A stretch of 28,538 nt of DNA, from positions 1 to 28,538 of the forward strand of contig JAFQNU010000108.1 of assembly GCA_017420825.1 (NCBI GenBank), in the 5' to 3' direction. Of the stretch, positions 14,758 through 22,921 are shown piece by piece. The translations under genes were made by a program, and so were the position numbers. Origin of the DNA: Clostridia bacterium (GTDB lineage: Bacteria > Bacillota > Clostridia > UBA1381). Within the stretch, counting starts at the first letter, position 1. Each line of letters begins with the position of its first letter. The notes beneath the pieces were generated by a model. That model saw nothing but the letters and a program-made list of their open reading frames with translations, did not search any database and was not told the origin of the DNA.

Positions 14758-14786
14758 ATTATAACATATAATGGTATGAGATGCAA
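14758..14786 (-). promoter_or_regulatory. Sigma-A promoter of the SDR gene
   Basis: Minus strand TTGCAT (14781-14786), 17-bp spacer, TATAAT (14758-14763). It is back to back with the nusB promoter, with 39 bp between the -35 boxes. Confidence 0.78.
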
Positions 14787-14825
14787 CAATTATCCGGGTG
14801 TGTACAAATTTTATTTATAAACTAC

Positions 14826-14854
14826 TTGCGTTTTGTTAAAAAGTATTGTATAAT
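14826..14854 (+). promoter_or_regulatory. Sigma-A promoter of the nusB-xse-ispA operon
   Basis: Plus strand TTGCGT (14826-14831), 17-bp spacer, TATAAT (14849-14854). It lies 42 bp before the nusB ATG. No internal promoter is evident before the yuiD-type gene ends at 18988. Confidence 0.75.
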
Positions 14855-14896
14855 ATAACCGATAAAACAAATTATTGGCAGAGAGGCTCTAGTGTT

Positions 14897-15310
14897 ATGG
14901 GAAAAAGACAAACGAGAAGTGAAGCAAGAATTGAAGCTTTTAAGCTCATTTTTCAGTTACAGGTTAATGATGAGGAACCACAGTTTTTGATTGACACAAT
15001 GCTTGAGGAAAAGCCTGAGAGTAAGGCTAACATAAACTATATTAAGACTGTTGTTCTTGGTGTACTTGAGAAAAATGATGAAATATGTGAGAATATAAAG
15101 GCTCATATCGGCAAGGGCTGGAAAATTGAGAGAATTTCAAGGGTTGCGCTTGCTGTTTTAAAGCTTGCAATATTTGAGATTAAATATGTTGAGGACGTTC
15201 CTCACAAGGTTGCAATTAACGAGGCGGTTGAGATTGAGAAAGCATTTGATGACCCCGATAATTCTGCATTTGTTAATGGAGTTTTGGGAGGATTTGTTAA
15301 AAGCCTATGA
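14897..15310 (+). CDS. nusB: Transcription antitermination factor NusB
   Basis: 137-residue RNA-binding helical protein that joins NusE/S10 on boxA during rRNA transcription. Typical stretches are RSEARIEAFKLIFQLQ at the N-terminus, RISRVALAVLKLAIFEI in the middle, and VPHKVAINEAVEIEKAF with FVNGVLGGF at the end. The start is ATG 14897 (MGKRQTR), with AGAGAGG about 10 bases upstream; an earlier in-frame ATG at 14846 falls inside the promoter and is excluded. The stop shares ATGA with the next gene. First gene of the nusB-tsaD-like-xseA-xseB-ispA-yuiD unit, an order common in Clostridia. Confidence 0.95.
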   Translation: MGKRQTRSEARIEAFKLIFQLQVNDEEPQFLIDTMLEEKPESKANINYIKTVVLGVLEKNDEICENIKAHIGKGWKIERISRVALAVLKLAIFEIKYVEDVPHKVAINEAVEIEKAFDDPDNSAFVNGVLGGFVKSL

Positions 15311-16275
15311 TTTGTCTTGGATTTGATACAAGCAATTACACCACTTCAACTGCGGCTTATGATGAGGGAACTCAATTAAATATAAGACGTATATTAACTG
15401 TTGGACAGGGAGAACGCGGACTGCGTCAGAGTGACGCAGTCTTTCAGCATTTAAAGGAATTGCCTGAATTGTTTTCAGAGCTTGCGGAGAAGATAGATAA
15501 AAAGGAAGTTTTGGCAGTGGGAGTCAGCACAAGACCAAGAAGTGTTGAGGGTTCGTATATGCCTGTATTTTTGGCAGGTGAGGGTTATGCAAGGGTTTGT
15601 GCCGATTCGCTTGGCGTTCCGCTATACCGCTTTTCGCATCAGGACGGTCACATCATGGCAGGGATATATTCATGTCATGAATTTGAGTTATTAAGCAAAA
15701 AGTTTATAAGTGTGCATTTGTCGGGAGGAACCTGTGAAATATTGTTGTGTCGATATAATGGGTATAACTTTGACTGTGAAATTATCGGCGGTTCAAGGGA
15801 CATAAGCGCAGGTCAGCTTATTGACAGAGTGGGTGTTAAAATGGGATTGCAATTTCCTTGCGGAAAGGAGCTTGAACAAATTGCAAAAAAGGCTTGTGAT
15901 GTAATTTCATTACCTGTTAACACAGACGGAGCGTATATAAATTTTTCGGGTATAGAGACAAAGGCTATCTCTCTTATAGGAAAGGAAAATGATGAGAGTC
16001 TTGCAAAAAGCCTTTTCGTATCAGTTGCTAAAGCTCTTGAGCGGACATTAAATCATTGTATAAAAAAATATGAAATAGAAAATGTTTTAATTGTAGGCGG
16101 TGTTGCGTCTAACAGTATCATAAAGGAAAATCTTAACCTGTGTGCAAAAAAGCATTTTGCCTCGGTTGAATATTCAACCGACAATGCCGTTGGTATTGCA
16201 ATACTTGCACACATGGCGAATAAGGGGGCAGGGACTAATGGAGAAAATAATTGCCACAGTGTCACAGCTCAATAA
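15307..16275 (+). CDS. TsaD/Kae1-like ASKHA protein (M22 family paralog)
   Basis: 322-residue member of the Kae1/TsaD family, cytoplasmic. It carries the metal-binding pair HQDGH (His111, His115), ATP-site loops HLSGGTCEI (137-145) and GGVASNS (264-270), and TDNAVGIA with Asp292. True TsaD makes the tRNA modification t6A with TsaB, TsaE and TsaC. None of these is here, and this gene's place between nusB and xseA fits a clostridial paralog of unknown role, although being the only TsaD cannot be excluded. It overlaps nusB by 4 bp (ATGA) and runs 38 bp into xseA, so the chain is translationally coupled. Confidence 0.8.
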   Translation: MICLGFDTSNYTTSTAAYDEGTQLNIRRILTVGQGERGLRQSDAVFQHLKELPELFSELAEKIDKKEVLAVGVSTRPRSVEGSYMPVFLAGEGYARVCADSLGVPLYRFSHQDGHIMAGIYSCHEFELLSKKFISVHLSGGTCEILLCRYNGYNFDCEIIGGSRDISAGQLIDRVGVKMGLQFPCGKELEQIAKKACDVISLPVNTDGAYINFSGIETKAISLIGKENDESLAKSLFVSVAKALERTLNHCIKKYEIENVLIVGGVASNSIIKENLNLCAKKHFASVEYSTDNAVGIAILAHMANKGAGTNGENNCHSVTAQ

Positions 16276-17425
16276 TTTTGTGAAACGTACCTTTGAGGCA
16301 AATCCTGTGTATTCGGATATATGGATAAAGGGTGAAATTTCAAACTTCAAAAAGCATTATTCGGGACATATATATCTCACCCTGAAGGATGAGGGTGGAG
16401 TCTTGAAGGCGGTTATGTTTAAAGCAAATACTTCTTCATTAAAATTTACCCCATCTGACGGCATGAAGGTTTTGGCTCACGGCAGGGTTTCAGTGTATGA
16501 GGCAGGCGGTGTTTATCAATTATATATAGATGAAATGATACCTGACGGTGTGGGAGAGCTATATATTGCATACGAGAAATTGAAAAAAAAGCTTGAAGCA
16601 GAGGGCCTGTTTTCCGCAGAACATAAAAAGCCGTTACCGAAATTCCCTGAGAGAGTCGGAGTTGTTACTGCCTCGACAGGTGCCGCAATAAAGGATATTA
16701 TAAATGTTATAACAAGGCGGTATCCGTATGCTGAAATCATACTCTATCCTGCACAGGTACAGGGTGCAGGTGCGGCAGAGAGTGTATGTGCAGGAATTGC
16801 TTATTTTAATATGACAATGGGCTGTGATGTCATGATTGTCGGCAGAGGCGGAGGCTCGATTGAGGATTTATGGGCATTTAATGAGGAAATGGTGGCGTAT
16901 GCCATTTATAATTCCGAAATCCCCATAATTTCTGCTGTCGGACATGAGGTCGATTACACAATTGCAGATTTTGTTGCAGATATGCGTGCACCAACACCAT
17001 CTGCAGGTGCGGAGCTTGCAGTTCCGTCACAGGCAGAGCTTTTGGGGCATATAGAAGATTTAAAATATACAATGATATCAATAATTCAAAATAATATCAA
17101 AAACAAAAGATTACACCTTAATGCACTAAAGGTATTATCGCCCCGTGATGTTATAGAAAACAATTATATGCGGCTTGATTTTATGGTAAAACGGCTTGAA
17201 AATGCAGTTAATATGAATATTAAGGACGGCAGGGAAAAGCTTATAAAGCATATTGTAAGACTTGATGCAATTTCACCGTTAAAGGTTATGCAAAGGGGAT
17301 TTGCCCTGCCCGTTGATGACGAAGGGGTAGTAATAAAGTCGGTTACAGAGCTTGATAAAAAGAAAAATTTTGAATTAAAATTAACCGACGGTTCACGCAG
17401 GTGTTCCGTTTTGAAAGAGGGATAA
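16238..17425 (+). CDS. xseA: Exodeoxyribonuclease VII large subunit
   Basis: 395-residue catalytic subunit of exonuclease VII, which with XseB degrades single-stranded DNA from both ends. An N-terminal OB fold holds ISNFKKHYSGHIYLTLKD. The catalytic core has GVVTASTGAAIKDI, VGRGGGSIEDLWAFN and AVGHEVDYTIADFVADMRA. A helical region binds XseB, and the C-terminal GFALP is conserved. The start is ATG 16238 (MEKIIATVSQL), just after a GGGGGCAGGG stretch; upstream in-frame codons lie inside the preceding gene. It overlaps the TsaD-like gene by 38 bp and lies 3 bp before xseB. Confidence 0.96.
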   Translation: MEKIIATVSQLNNFVKRTFEANPVYSDIWIKGEISNFKKHYSGHIYLTLKDEGGVLKAVMFKANTSSLKFTPSDGMKVLAHGRVSVYEAGGVYQLYIDEMIPDGVGELYIAYEKLKKKLEAEGLFSAEHKKPLPKFPERVGVVTASTGAAIKDIINVITRRYPYAEIILYPAQVQGAGAAESVCAGIAYFNMTMGCDVMIVGRGGGSIEDLWAFNEEMVAYAIYNSEIPIISAVGHEVDYTIADFVADMRAPTPSAGAELAVPSQAELLGHIEDLKYTMISIIQNNIKNKRLHLNALKVLSPRDVIENNYMRLDFMVKRLENAVNMNIKDGREKLIKHIVRLDAISPLKVMQRGFALPVDDEGVVIKSVTELDKKKNFELKLTDGSRRCSVLKEG

Positions 17426-17428
17426 ATT

Positions 17429-17647
17429 ATGGCAAAGGGATTTGAACAATCACTAAAGGAGCTTGAGGAAATAGTTGAAAAATTAGAGAGCGGAGATGTC
17501 AGCCTTGATGAGTCAATAAAGCTTTTTGAAAGCGGTATGAAGCTGTCAAAGAGCTGTCAGAAAATGCTTGATACGGCAGAAAAGAAGGTTTCTATTCTCC
17601 TTGTTGATGAGGACGGAGAGGTTAAAAAAGCCGATATGGAATATTAA
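17429..17647 (+). CDS. xseB: Exodeoxyribonuclease VII small subunit
   Basis: 72-residue helical hairpin protein that binds the C-terminal part of XseA in several copies. The family signature FEQSLKELEEIVEKLESGD and SLDESIKLFESGMKLSKSC is intact, and the length is normal. It begins 3 bp after the xseA stop with GAGGGA upstream, and 16 bp separate it from ispA. Confidence 0.96.
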   Translation: MAKGFEQSLKELEEIVEKLESGDVSLDESIKLFESGMKLSKSCQKMLDTAEKKVSILLVDEDGEVKKADMEY

Positions 17648-17663
17648 AAAGGAGAAATTCCTG

Positions 17664-18539
17664 ATGAGAGAATTATTGCAAGAGAAAATTGATATAATAA
17701 GCAAAGAATTAAAAAAATATATACCAGACTTTGATGTGCCTCATGCCAGAATATACGAGGCTGTGAGCTATTCATTATTTGCGGGCGGAAAAAGATTAAG
17801 GCCTGTTTTGATGCTGTTGGTGTCTGATATGCTCGGCGGTGAGCAAAGTGAGGTATTGCCCTTTGCCTGTGCCATGGAGATGATACACACATATTCACTT
17901 ATTCACGACGATTTGCCTGCAATGGACAATGATGATATGCGCAGAGGTAAGCCAACAAATCATAAGGTTTTTGGTGAGGCAATGGCAATTCTTGCAGGTG
18001 ATGCACTGTTAAATAAGGCATTTGAAACGGTGTCTGCACACAATTACATGGATGCAAAAAGAGCATTAAGAGCTATAAATATTTTGTCGGTATCGTCAGG
18101 CACAGAGGGAATGATTGGCGGTCAGGTCATAGATATGGAGTCGGAGAATAAGACTATTGGTCTTGATGAGCTGTTGAATTTACAGGCATTAAAAACAGGC
18201 GCTATAATACGCTCATCAGGAGTTATAGGTGCAGTTATGTCGGGCGCAGACGAAGGGGAAATAAGAGCAGTTGATGAGTATTGCTTAAATCTCGGAATAG
18301 CATTTCAAATTCAGGACGATATCTTAGACGTTATCGGAGATGTAAAAGAGCTTGGAAAGCCGACAGGCAGTGATTTTGAAAATCAAAAGTCAACCTTTGT
18401 TTCGCTATATGGTTTGGACAAGGCAAAAGCAGCAGTTGAGGAGTACACGAAAAAAGCAATATCGGCACTTGATATATTTGGCTCTGATGCAAAAACGTTA
18501 AAAGAGCTTGCAAACTATTTAATTGGAAGGAAATTATAA
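17664..18539 (+). CDS. ispA: Farnesyl diphosphate synthase (short-chain polyprenyl synthase)
   Basis: 291-residue cytoplasmic prenyltransferase that condenses isopentenyl diphosphate with dimethylallyl and geranyl diphosphate. GGKRLRP is at 41-47. The first Asp-rich motif is DDLPAMDND (82-90), with the two-residue insertion of bacterial farnesyl synthases. GGQVIDM lies at 152-158 and the second Asp-rich motif is DDILD (218-222). The start is ATG 17664, about 9 bases after AAAAGGAG. Its product feeds undecaprenyl carrier synthesis for peptidoglycan. dxs and ispE of the same route lie downstream. The stop and the next start share TAATG. Confidence 0.94.
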   Translation: MRELLQEKIDIISKELKKYIPDFDVPHARIYEAVSYSLFAGGKRLRPVLMLLVSDMLGGEQSEVLPFACAMEMIHTYSLIHDDLPAMDNDDMRRGKPTNHKVFGEAMAILAGDALLNKAFETVSAHNYMDAKRALRAINILSVSSGTEGMIGGQVIDMESENKTIGLDELLNLQALKTGAIIRSSGVIGAVMSGADEGEIRAVDEYCLNLGIAFQIQDDILDVIGDVKELGKPTGSDFENQKSTFVSLYGLDKAKAAVEEYTKKAISALDIFGSDAKTLKELANYLIGRKL

Positions 18540-18988
18540 TGAACGATTTTATTTATTTTTGGGTTTATTCACCGCTTGCAACAGCTATAATAGGTTGGTT
18601 TGTTGCACAGCTTATAAAGGTTATTCTTGTTTTAATCGAGGACAGAAAGCTTGATTTTGGAAGATTTGTCGGTTCGGGCGGTATGCCAAGCTCACACTCG
18701 TCGCTTGTTACCGCACTTGCAACAGCTGTTTGTATTACAGAAGGATATTCAAGCACTTTATTTGCGATTACTGTAGTTTTTGCACTTGTTGTAATGTATG
18801 ATGCGGCGGGTGTAAGACGTGCGGCAGGTCAGCAAGCAAAAATCCTCAACAAGATTGTTGAGGATTGGGGTAAGGCTACATATTCCGATACCGAGAAAAA
18901 ATTAAAGGAGCTTTTAGGACATACTCCAAAAGAGGTTTTTGTCGGTGCATTACTCGGAATAGCAATAGGAATAGTAAGACACATTTAA
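18539..18988 (+). CDS. Divergent PAP2 family membrane protein (DUF212, YuiD-like)
   Basis: 149-residue integral membrane protein. Hydrophobic segments cover about residues 5-32, 55-66 and 75-92, with a C-terminal segment near 135-149. The signature GSGGMPSSHSSLVTAL (42-57) and DAAGVRRAAGQQA is that of the DUF212/divergent PAP2 group, distantly similar to lipid phosphatases. The substrate is unknown. A role on a prenyl phosphate such as undecaprenyl phosphate is tempting because ispA is adjacent, but that is inference. It shares a base with the ispA stop, and its own stop codon overlaps the base of the terminator stem. Confidence 0.9.
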   Translation: MNDFIYFWVYSPLATAIIGWFVAQLIKVILVLIEDRKLDFGRFVGSGGMPSSHSSLVTALATAVCITEGYSSTLFAITVVFALVVMYDAAGVRRAAGQQAKILNKIVEDWGKATYSDTEKKLKELLGHTPKEVFVGALLGIAIGIVRHI

Positions 18989-19015
18989 GGTGCTGTTGCA
19001 ACAGCACCTTTTTCT
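18987..19015 (+). terminator. Terminator after the nusB-yuiD operon
   Basis: Perfect palindrome AAGGTGCTGT / ACAGCACCTT around TGCA (18987-19010), followed by TTTC after the paired TT. The stem starts inside the yuiD-type TAA. It also stands 4 bp beyond the convergent rodA stop, but the T tract in that direction is poor. Confidence 0.9.
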
Positions 19016-20106
19016 TAGAATTTTCGTTTTATACTGTGTATTGAAACACTCATAACCAGCCCGATTGCGATAAAGTTTGTTATAAGAGATGTTCCGCCAT
19101 AGCTGAAAAATGGGAGCGGAATACCGGTTACAGGTAACATACCCATACACATTCCTATATTTTCAACAGTGTGGAAAATAAGCATTGCCGAAACGCCTGT
19201 GCAGATATATTTGCCGAAGCTTGTCTGAGCATTTCCGGCTGTTTTGAGACATCTGAATATTATCGCAAAGAGAAGAATTATCACAAGTCCTGCTCCTATA
19301 AAACCAAGCTCCTCAGATATTACACTGAATATAAAATCTGTATGCTTTGTAGGCAGAAATCCGAGTTGATTTTGAGTTCCCATAAGATATCCTTTGCCAA
19401 AAAAACCGCCTGAACCAACCGAGATTTTTGATTGTATAACATTATATCCGCTTCCGAGCTTATCAAGCTCAGGATTTAAAAATACAAGTATTCTGTGCTT
19501 CTGATAGTCGGATAACAGGAATTGGTATATGAGTGGAAGTGATACAAGTCCTAAGGTTATAGCAGGTATTATATACTTAAAGGAAATACCTGCGGCAAAA
19601 ATCATAAGCATAAATATAAATACAAAAACCATTGCACTTCCTGCATCGGGCTGAAGCATTATAAGGGCTATCGGCACAACCAAATGAAGTATCAGGAAGA
19701 ATATGTTTTTAGGCTCATTGACATTTACCTTGCTCAAATGATAACCAAAGGTCAGAATAAATCCGATTTTCGCTATTTCAGATGGTTGAATACCTATCGG
19801 TCCTATTCGTATCCAGCTCTGTGCGCCCCAGTTCCCTGATTTTCCTATTATAAGAACAAGAATAAGTAAAAAAATGCAAGCGCCTGCAACAGGCTTTAAA
19901 AACACTTCAAGCTGTTCATAGTCAAAAAAGGTTATAGCGAGCATTGCGCCTGTACCCATCAGCATGGAGGCAAGCTGTATTATCACGTTTGAATTAGTCC
20001 CGAAGGAACGTGTGGCACTGTAAATTGCGACAATACCGTAAAGAGACGCCGCAAGTACAAGTAAAAATAAAAATATATCAAAATTAATAAGCTTTTTCTG
20101 TCGCAT
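19015..20106 (-). CDS. rodA: RodA-type SEDS peptidoglycan glycosyltransferase
   Basis: 363-residue polytopic membrane protein of the SEDS family (RodA/FtsW/SpoVE), which polymerises lipid II during lateral wall growth with a class B PBP. There are about ten hydrophobic segments. Conserved stretches are QLASMLMG, GAQSWIRIGPIGIQPSEIAKIG, QPDAGSAMVF, GSGGFFGKGYLMGTQNQLGFLPTKHTDF with the essential Asp region, SEELGFIG, and a C-terminal GIPLPFFSYGGTSL. The start is ATG 20104-20106, 6 bases after AAGGAG. It is a single gene facing the nusB operon and divergent from dxs. FtsW or a sporulation SEDS is possible, but the short tails fit RodA best. Confidence 0.85.
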   Translation of the reverse strand: MRQKKLINFDIFLFLLVLAASLYGIVAIYSATRSFGTNSNVIIQLASMLMGTGAMLAITFFDYEQLEVFLKPVAGACIFLLILVLIIGKSGNWGAQSWIRIGPIGIQPSEIAKIGFILTFGYHLSKVNVNEPKNIFFLILHLVVPIALIMLQPDAGSAMVFVFIFMLMIFAAGISFKYIIPAITLGLVSLPLIYQFLLSDYQKHRILVFLNPELDKLGSGYNVIQSKISVGSGGFFGKGYLMGTQNQLGFLPTKHTDFIFSVISEELGFIGAGLVIILLFAIIFRCLKTAGNAQTSFGKYICTGVSAMLIFHTVENIGMCMGMLPVTGIPLPFFSYGGTSLITNFIAIGLVMSVSIHSIKRKF

Positions 20107-20140
20107 AAGCTTCTCCTTAAAGAAAATCAAATAATATGTA

Positions 20141-20169
20141 ATTATATCATAGTTGGATAAAGTTGTAAA
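20141..20169 (-). promoter_or_regulatory. Sigma-A promoter of rodA, extended -10
   Basis: Minus strand TTTACA (20164-20169), 17-bp spacer, TATAAT (20141-20146), preceded by TG one base upstream (TGaTATAAT). The dxs promoter lies back to back, 35 bp away between the -35 boxes. Confidence 0.78.
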
Positions 20170-20204
20170 TAATTTTTTGTAATTTTACACCCTTTCATGA
20201 TATC

Positions 20205-20233
20205 TTGACACATTCACCAATTTATGATATTAT
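20205..20233 (+). promoter_or_regulatory. Sigma-A promoter of dxs-tlyA-ispE
   Basis: Plus strand TTGACA (20205-20210), 17-bp spacer, TATTAT (20228-20233), ending 47 bp before the dxs ATG. Confidence 0.78.
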
Positions 20234-20280
20234 GTAATCGACAAAATATACGCATATTTTATGTAAAGAGAGATAAGAAA

Positions 20281-22116
20281 ATGTATGATATTTTAGAAAG
20301 AATAAATCAGCCGTCGGATTTAAAAACGCTTGATAAAAAGGAGCTTAGCGAGCTTTGCAAAGAAATAAGAAGCTTTCTTGTTGATAAGGTTACAAAAAAC
20401 GGAGGCCATCTTGCCTCCAATCTTGGAGTGGTTGAGCTTACCGTTGCACTGCACCTTGTATTTGATATGCCGAGGGATAAGGTTGTGTGGGATGTAGGGC
20501 ACCAGACCTATGTACACAAAATTTTAACAGGCAGACGTGACGCCTTTGATACGCTTCGTACCTACAAGGGCTTGAGTGGCTTCCCCAAAACAAGTGAAAG
20601 TATATACGATTGTTTTAATACAGGACATTCTTCGACATCTGTGTCTGCCGCTTTAGGTATTGCAAGGGCAAGAGACTTAAAGGGTGAGGACAGTTTTGTT
20701 GCGGCTGTTTTTGGTGACGGAGCTATGACAGGCGGTATGATATATGAAGCGATTAATGACGTCGGACATAATAAAACACCGCTTATTTTAATACTTAACG
20801 ATAATGAAATGTCTATTTCTCAAAATGTGGGAGCTTTATCAAAATATCTGAGACGATTAAGACACACAAAGACATATCACCGCTCAAAAGCACATATAAG
20901 CAGTTTTTTGAGTCACATTCCTTTAATGGGCGGATTTCTTCAGGCAAGAATAAGAGGAATGAAGGATTTAATTAAATCAAGAGTTCTGCCATCAACATTT
21001 TTCGGGGATTTGGGTGTGGAATATCTCGGCCCTGTTGACGGACACAACCTTTTCGGATTAGTTAATGTGTTAAATATTGCGAAGTCAATGAATGAGCCTG
21101 TTCTTATCCATGTAAAAACGAAAAAGGGAAAGGGATACGAGCCGGCAGAAAAAAATCCGCATATTTTTCATGGAATTTCACCACAGGGGGGTTCTTCCAA
21201 AACGGAACTAAAATATTCAGACTATTCACAGTGTGCAGGTGAAACACTCATAAAGCTTGCACAAAAAAATCATGACTTTGTTGCAATATCTGCCGCTATG
21301 CCGCTTGGAGTAGGACTTGGAACATTTTCGCATAAATATTCTGACAGATTTTTTGATGTGGGAATAGCTGAACAGCATGCAGTAACGTTTTGTGCAGGAC
21401 TTGCAATTTCGGGAATAACTCCTGTATTTGCGGTATATTCGTCATTTTTACAGCGTTCCTATGACCAGATATTACATGATGTTTGCCTGCAAAATCTACA
21501 TGTTGTGTTTTTGGTTGACAGAGCAGGCGTTGTAGGAGCGGATGGTGAAACACACCATGGACTATACGATATAGCATTTCTTTCTGATATGCCATACATG
21601 ACAATTCTATCACCCTCATGCTATGAGGAGCTTGAACAAATGCTTGAATATGCGATAAATGAGCATGACGGACCGATTGCAATACGATATCCGAGAGGTT
21701 CAACTCAGGCAACAGAGAGTGAAGGTTTTGAGTTGAATAAAATAAAGGTAATAAATCCAGAGGGCAGGAAGGTTATTATAACACATGGCAGAATGGCTCA
21801 CACAGCTATATCTGTTGCAGAGCTTATGGAGAACATAAAAATTGTTGTATTGCCAACAATATATCCTGTGCCTGATGAGTTGTGGGACGAGCTTGAGGGT
21901 GCAGAGCTTACAGTTGTGCTTGACGACCACAGCATAAGCGGAGGATTGGGTATGATAATTAGCTCTGCGGCAAGTGCAAGGGATATACAAATTCATACTA
22001 TTGCATTTCCGTCAACACCTGTTATTCATGGAACAGTTTCACAGATAGACAAGCATTATGGGCTTGATGCACAGAGTGTAGCACAGAAAATTAAGGAGTT
22101 AGCGGATGAGACTTGA
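20281..22116 (+). CDS. dxs: 1-deoxy-D-xylulose-5-phosphate synthase
   Basis: 611-residue thiamine-diphosphate enzyme that joins pyruvate and glyceraldehyde-3-phosphate, the first step of the MEP isoprenoid route. Visible: HLASNLGVVELTVALH (43-58), DVGHQTYVHKILTGR (71-85), GHSSTS (115-120), the TPP motif GDGAMTGG (145-152) running to NDNEMSIS (173-180), AEQHAVTF, and DRAGVVGADGETHHG. The start is ATG 20281, with only a weak AAAGAGAGA ahead; an in-frame start at 20224 lies within the promoter. Slightly short for the family at 611 residues but complete. It overlaps tlyA by 11 bp. Confidence 0.96.
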   Translation: MYDILERINQPSDLKTLDKKELSELCKEIRSFLVDKVTKNGGHLASNLGVVELTVALHLVFDMPRDKVVWDVGHQTYVHKILTGRRDAFDTLRTYKGLSGFPKTSESIYDCFNTGHSSTSVSAALGIARARDLKGEDSFVAAVFGDGAMTGGMIYEAINDVGHNKTPLILILNDNEMSISQNVGALSKYLRRLRHTKTYHRSKAHISSFLSHIPLMGGFLQARIRGMKDLIKSRVLPSTFFGDLGVEYLGPVDGHNLFGLVNVLNIAKSMNEPVLIHVKTKKGKGYEPAEKNPHIFHGISPQGGSSKTELKYSDYSQCAGETLIKLAQKNHDFVAISAAMPLGVGLGTFSHKYSDRFFDVGIAEQHAVTFCAGLAISGITPVFAVYSSFLQRSYDQILHDVCLQNLHVVFLVDRAGVVGADGETHHGLYDIAFLSDMPYMTILSPSCYEELEQMLEYAINEHDGPIAIRYPRGSTQATESEGFELNKIKVINPEGRKVIITHGRMAHTAISVAELMENIKIVVLPTIYPVPDELWDELEGAELTVVLDDHSISGGLGMIISSAASARDIQIHTIAFPSTPVIHGTVSQIDKHYGLDAQSVAQKIKELADET

Positions 22117-22903
22117 TGTATATATGTGTGAGAGCGGTATCTGTGAGAGCCGTGAACGTGCAAAGTCGCTTATAAAGGACGGACAGGTATTTGTAAATGA
22201 TAAGCAGTGCGCAAAGCCTTCAATGACGGTAAATCCTGATGATGACAAATGCGAGATAAGGGGCGAGGTTTTAAAATATGTCAGTCGGGGCGGTTTGAAG
22301 CTTGAAAAGGCGATAAATGAATTTTCGATTGTGTTAACAGACAGAATTTGTATTGATATAGGTGCATCAACAGGCGGATTTACCGATTGTATGCTACAAA
22401 ACGGAGCAAAAAGGGTGTTCAGCATTGACGTGGGTTCTGACCAGCTTGCAGACAAGCTTAAACAAGACAGCAGGGTTGTTAATATGGAAAAAACAAATAT
22501 CCGCACACTCACCTGTGAAAAATTAGGACACAAAGCTGATTTTGCATCAATTGATGTGTCGTTCATATCGTTAAAGCTTGTTTTACCTGTTGTTTATGAT
22601 TTACTCACCGATAGCGGTGAGCTTGTGTGCCTTATTAAGCCTCAATTTGAAGCAGGCAGGGAGAATATAGGGAAAAAAGGTGTTGTAAAGGATAAGAGAG
22701 TGCACAAAAAGGTGTGTACAGATGTTATCTCTTACGCAATGAAATCGGGATTTTGTCCTGTGGCACTTTCTTTTTCACCAATAAAAGGGCCTGAAGGAAA
22801 TATAGAATATCTCCTGTATCTTTCAAAAATTGAGGATACAAACGGAGTTACAGATGAAATTATATTAAGAACTATTGAAAAGTCACATGAAAATTTGGAT
22901 TAA
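22106..22903 (+). CDS. tlyA: TlyA family rRNA 2'-O-methyltransferase
   Basis: 265 residues. An S4 RNA-binding domain occupies about 1-60 (RLDVYMCESGICESRERAKS). A FtsJ/RrmJ-like methyltransferase follows, with SAM motif DIGASTGGF (84-92), Asp150 in SIDVSFISL and Lys178 in LIKPQFEAG. Mycobacterial TlyA methylates 16S and 23S rRNA cytidines and underlies capreomycin susceptibility; clostridial homologues are often labelled hemolysin A. AAGGAG stands 7 bases before the ATG, inside the end of dxs. The dxs-tlyA pair is common in Clostridia, but the usual next genes (NAD kinase, argR, recN) are replaced here by ispE. Confidence 0.93.
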   Translation: MRLDVYMCESGICESRERAKSLIKDGQVFVNDKQCAKPSMTVNPDDDKCEIRGEVLKYVSRGGLKLEKAINEFSIVLTDRICIDIGASTGGFTDCMLQNGAKRVFSIDVGSDQLADKLKQDSRVVNMEKTNIRTLTCEKLGHKADFASIDVSFISLKLVLPVVYDLLTDSGELVCLIKPQFEAGRENIGKKGVVKDKRVHKKVCTDVISYAMKSGFCPVALSFSPIKGPEGNIEYLLYLSKIEDTNGVTDEIILRTIEKSHENLD

Positions 22904-22921
22904 CTAAAGGGGTAGACGATT

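Noticed and set aside
15307..16275. Naming the gene tsaD
   Set aside because: The family fits but the context suggests a paralog; without a genome-wide search the symbol would be a guess.
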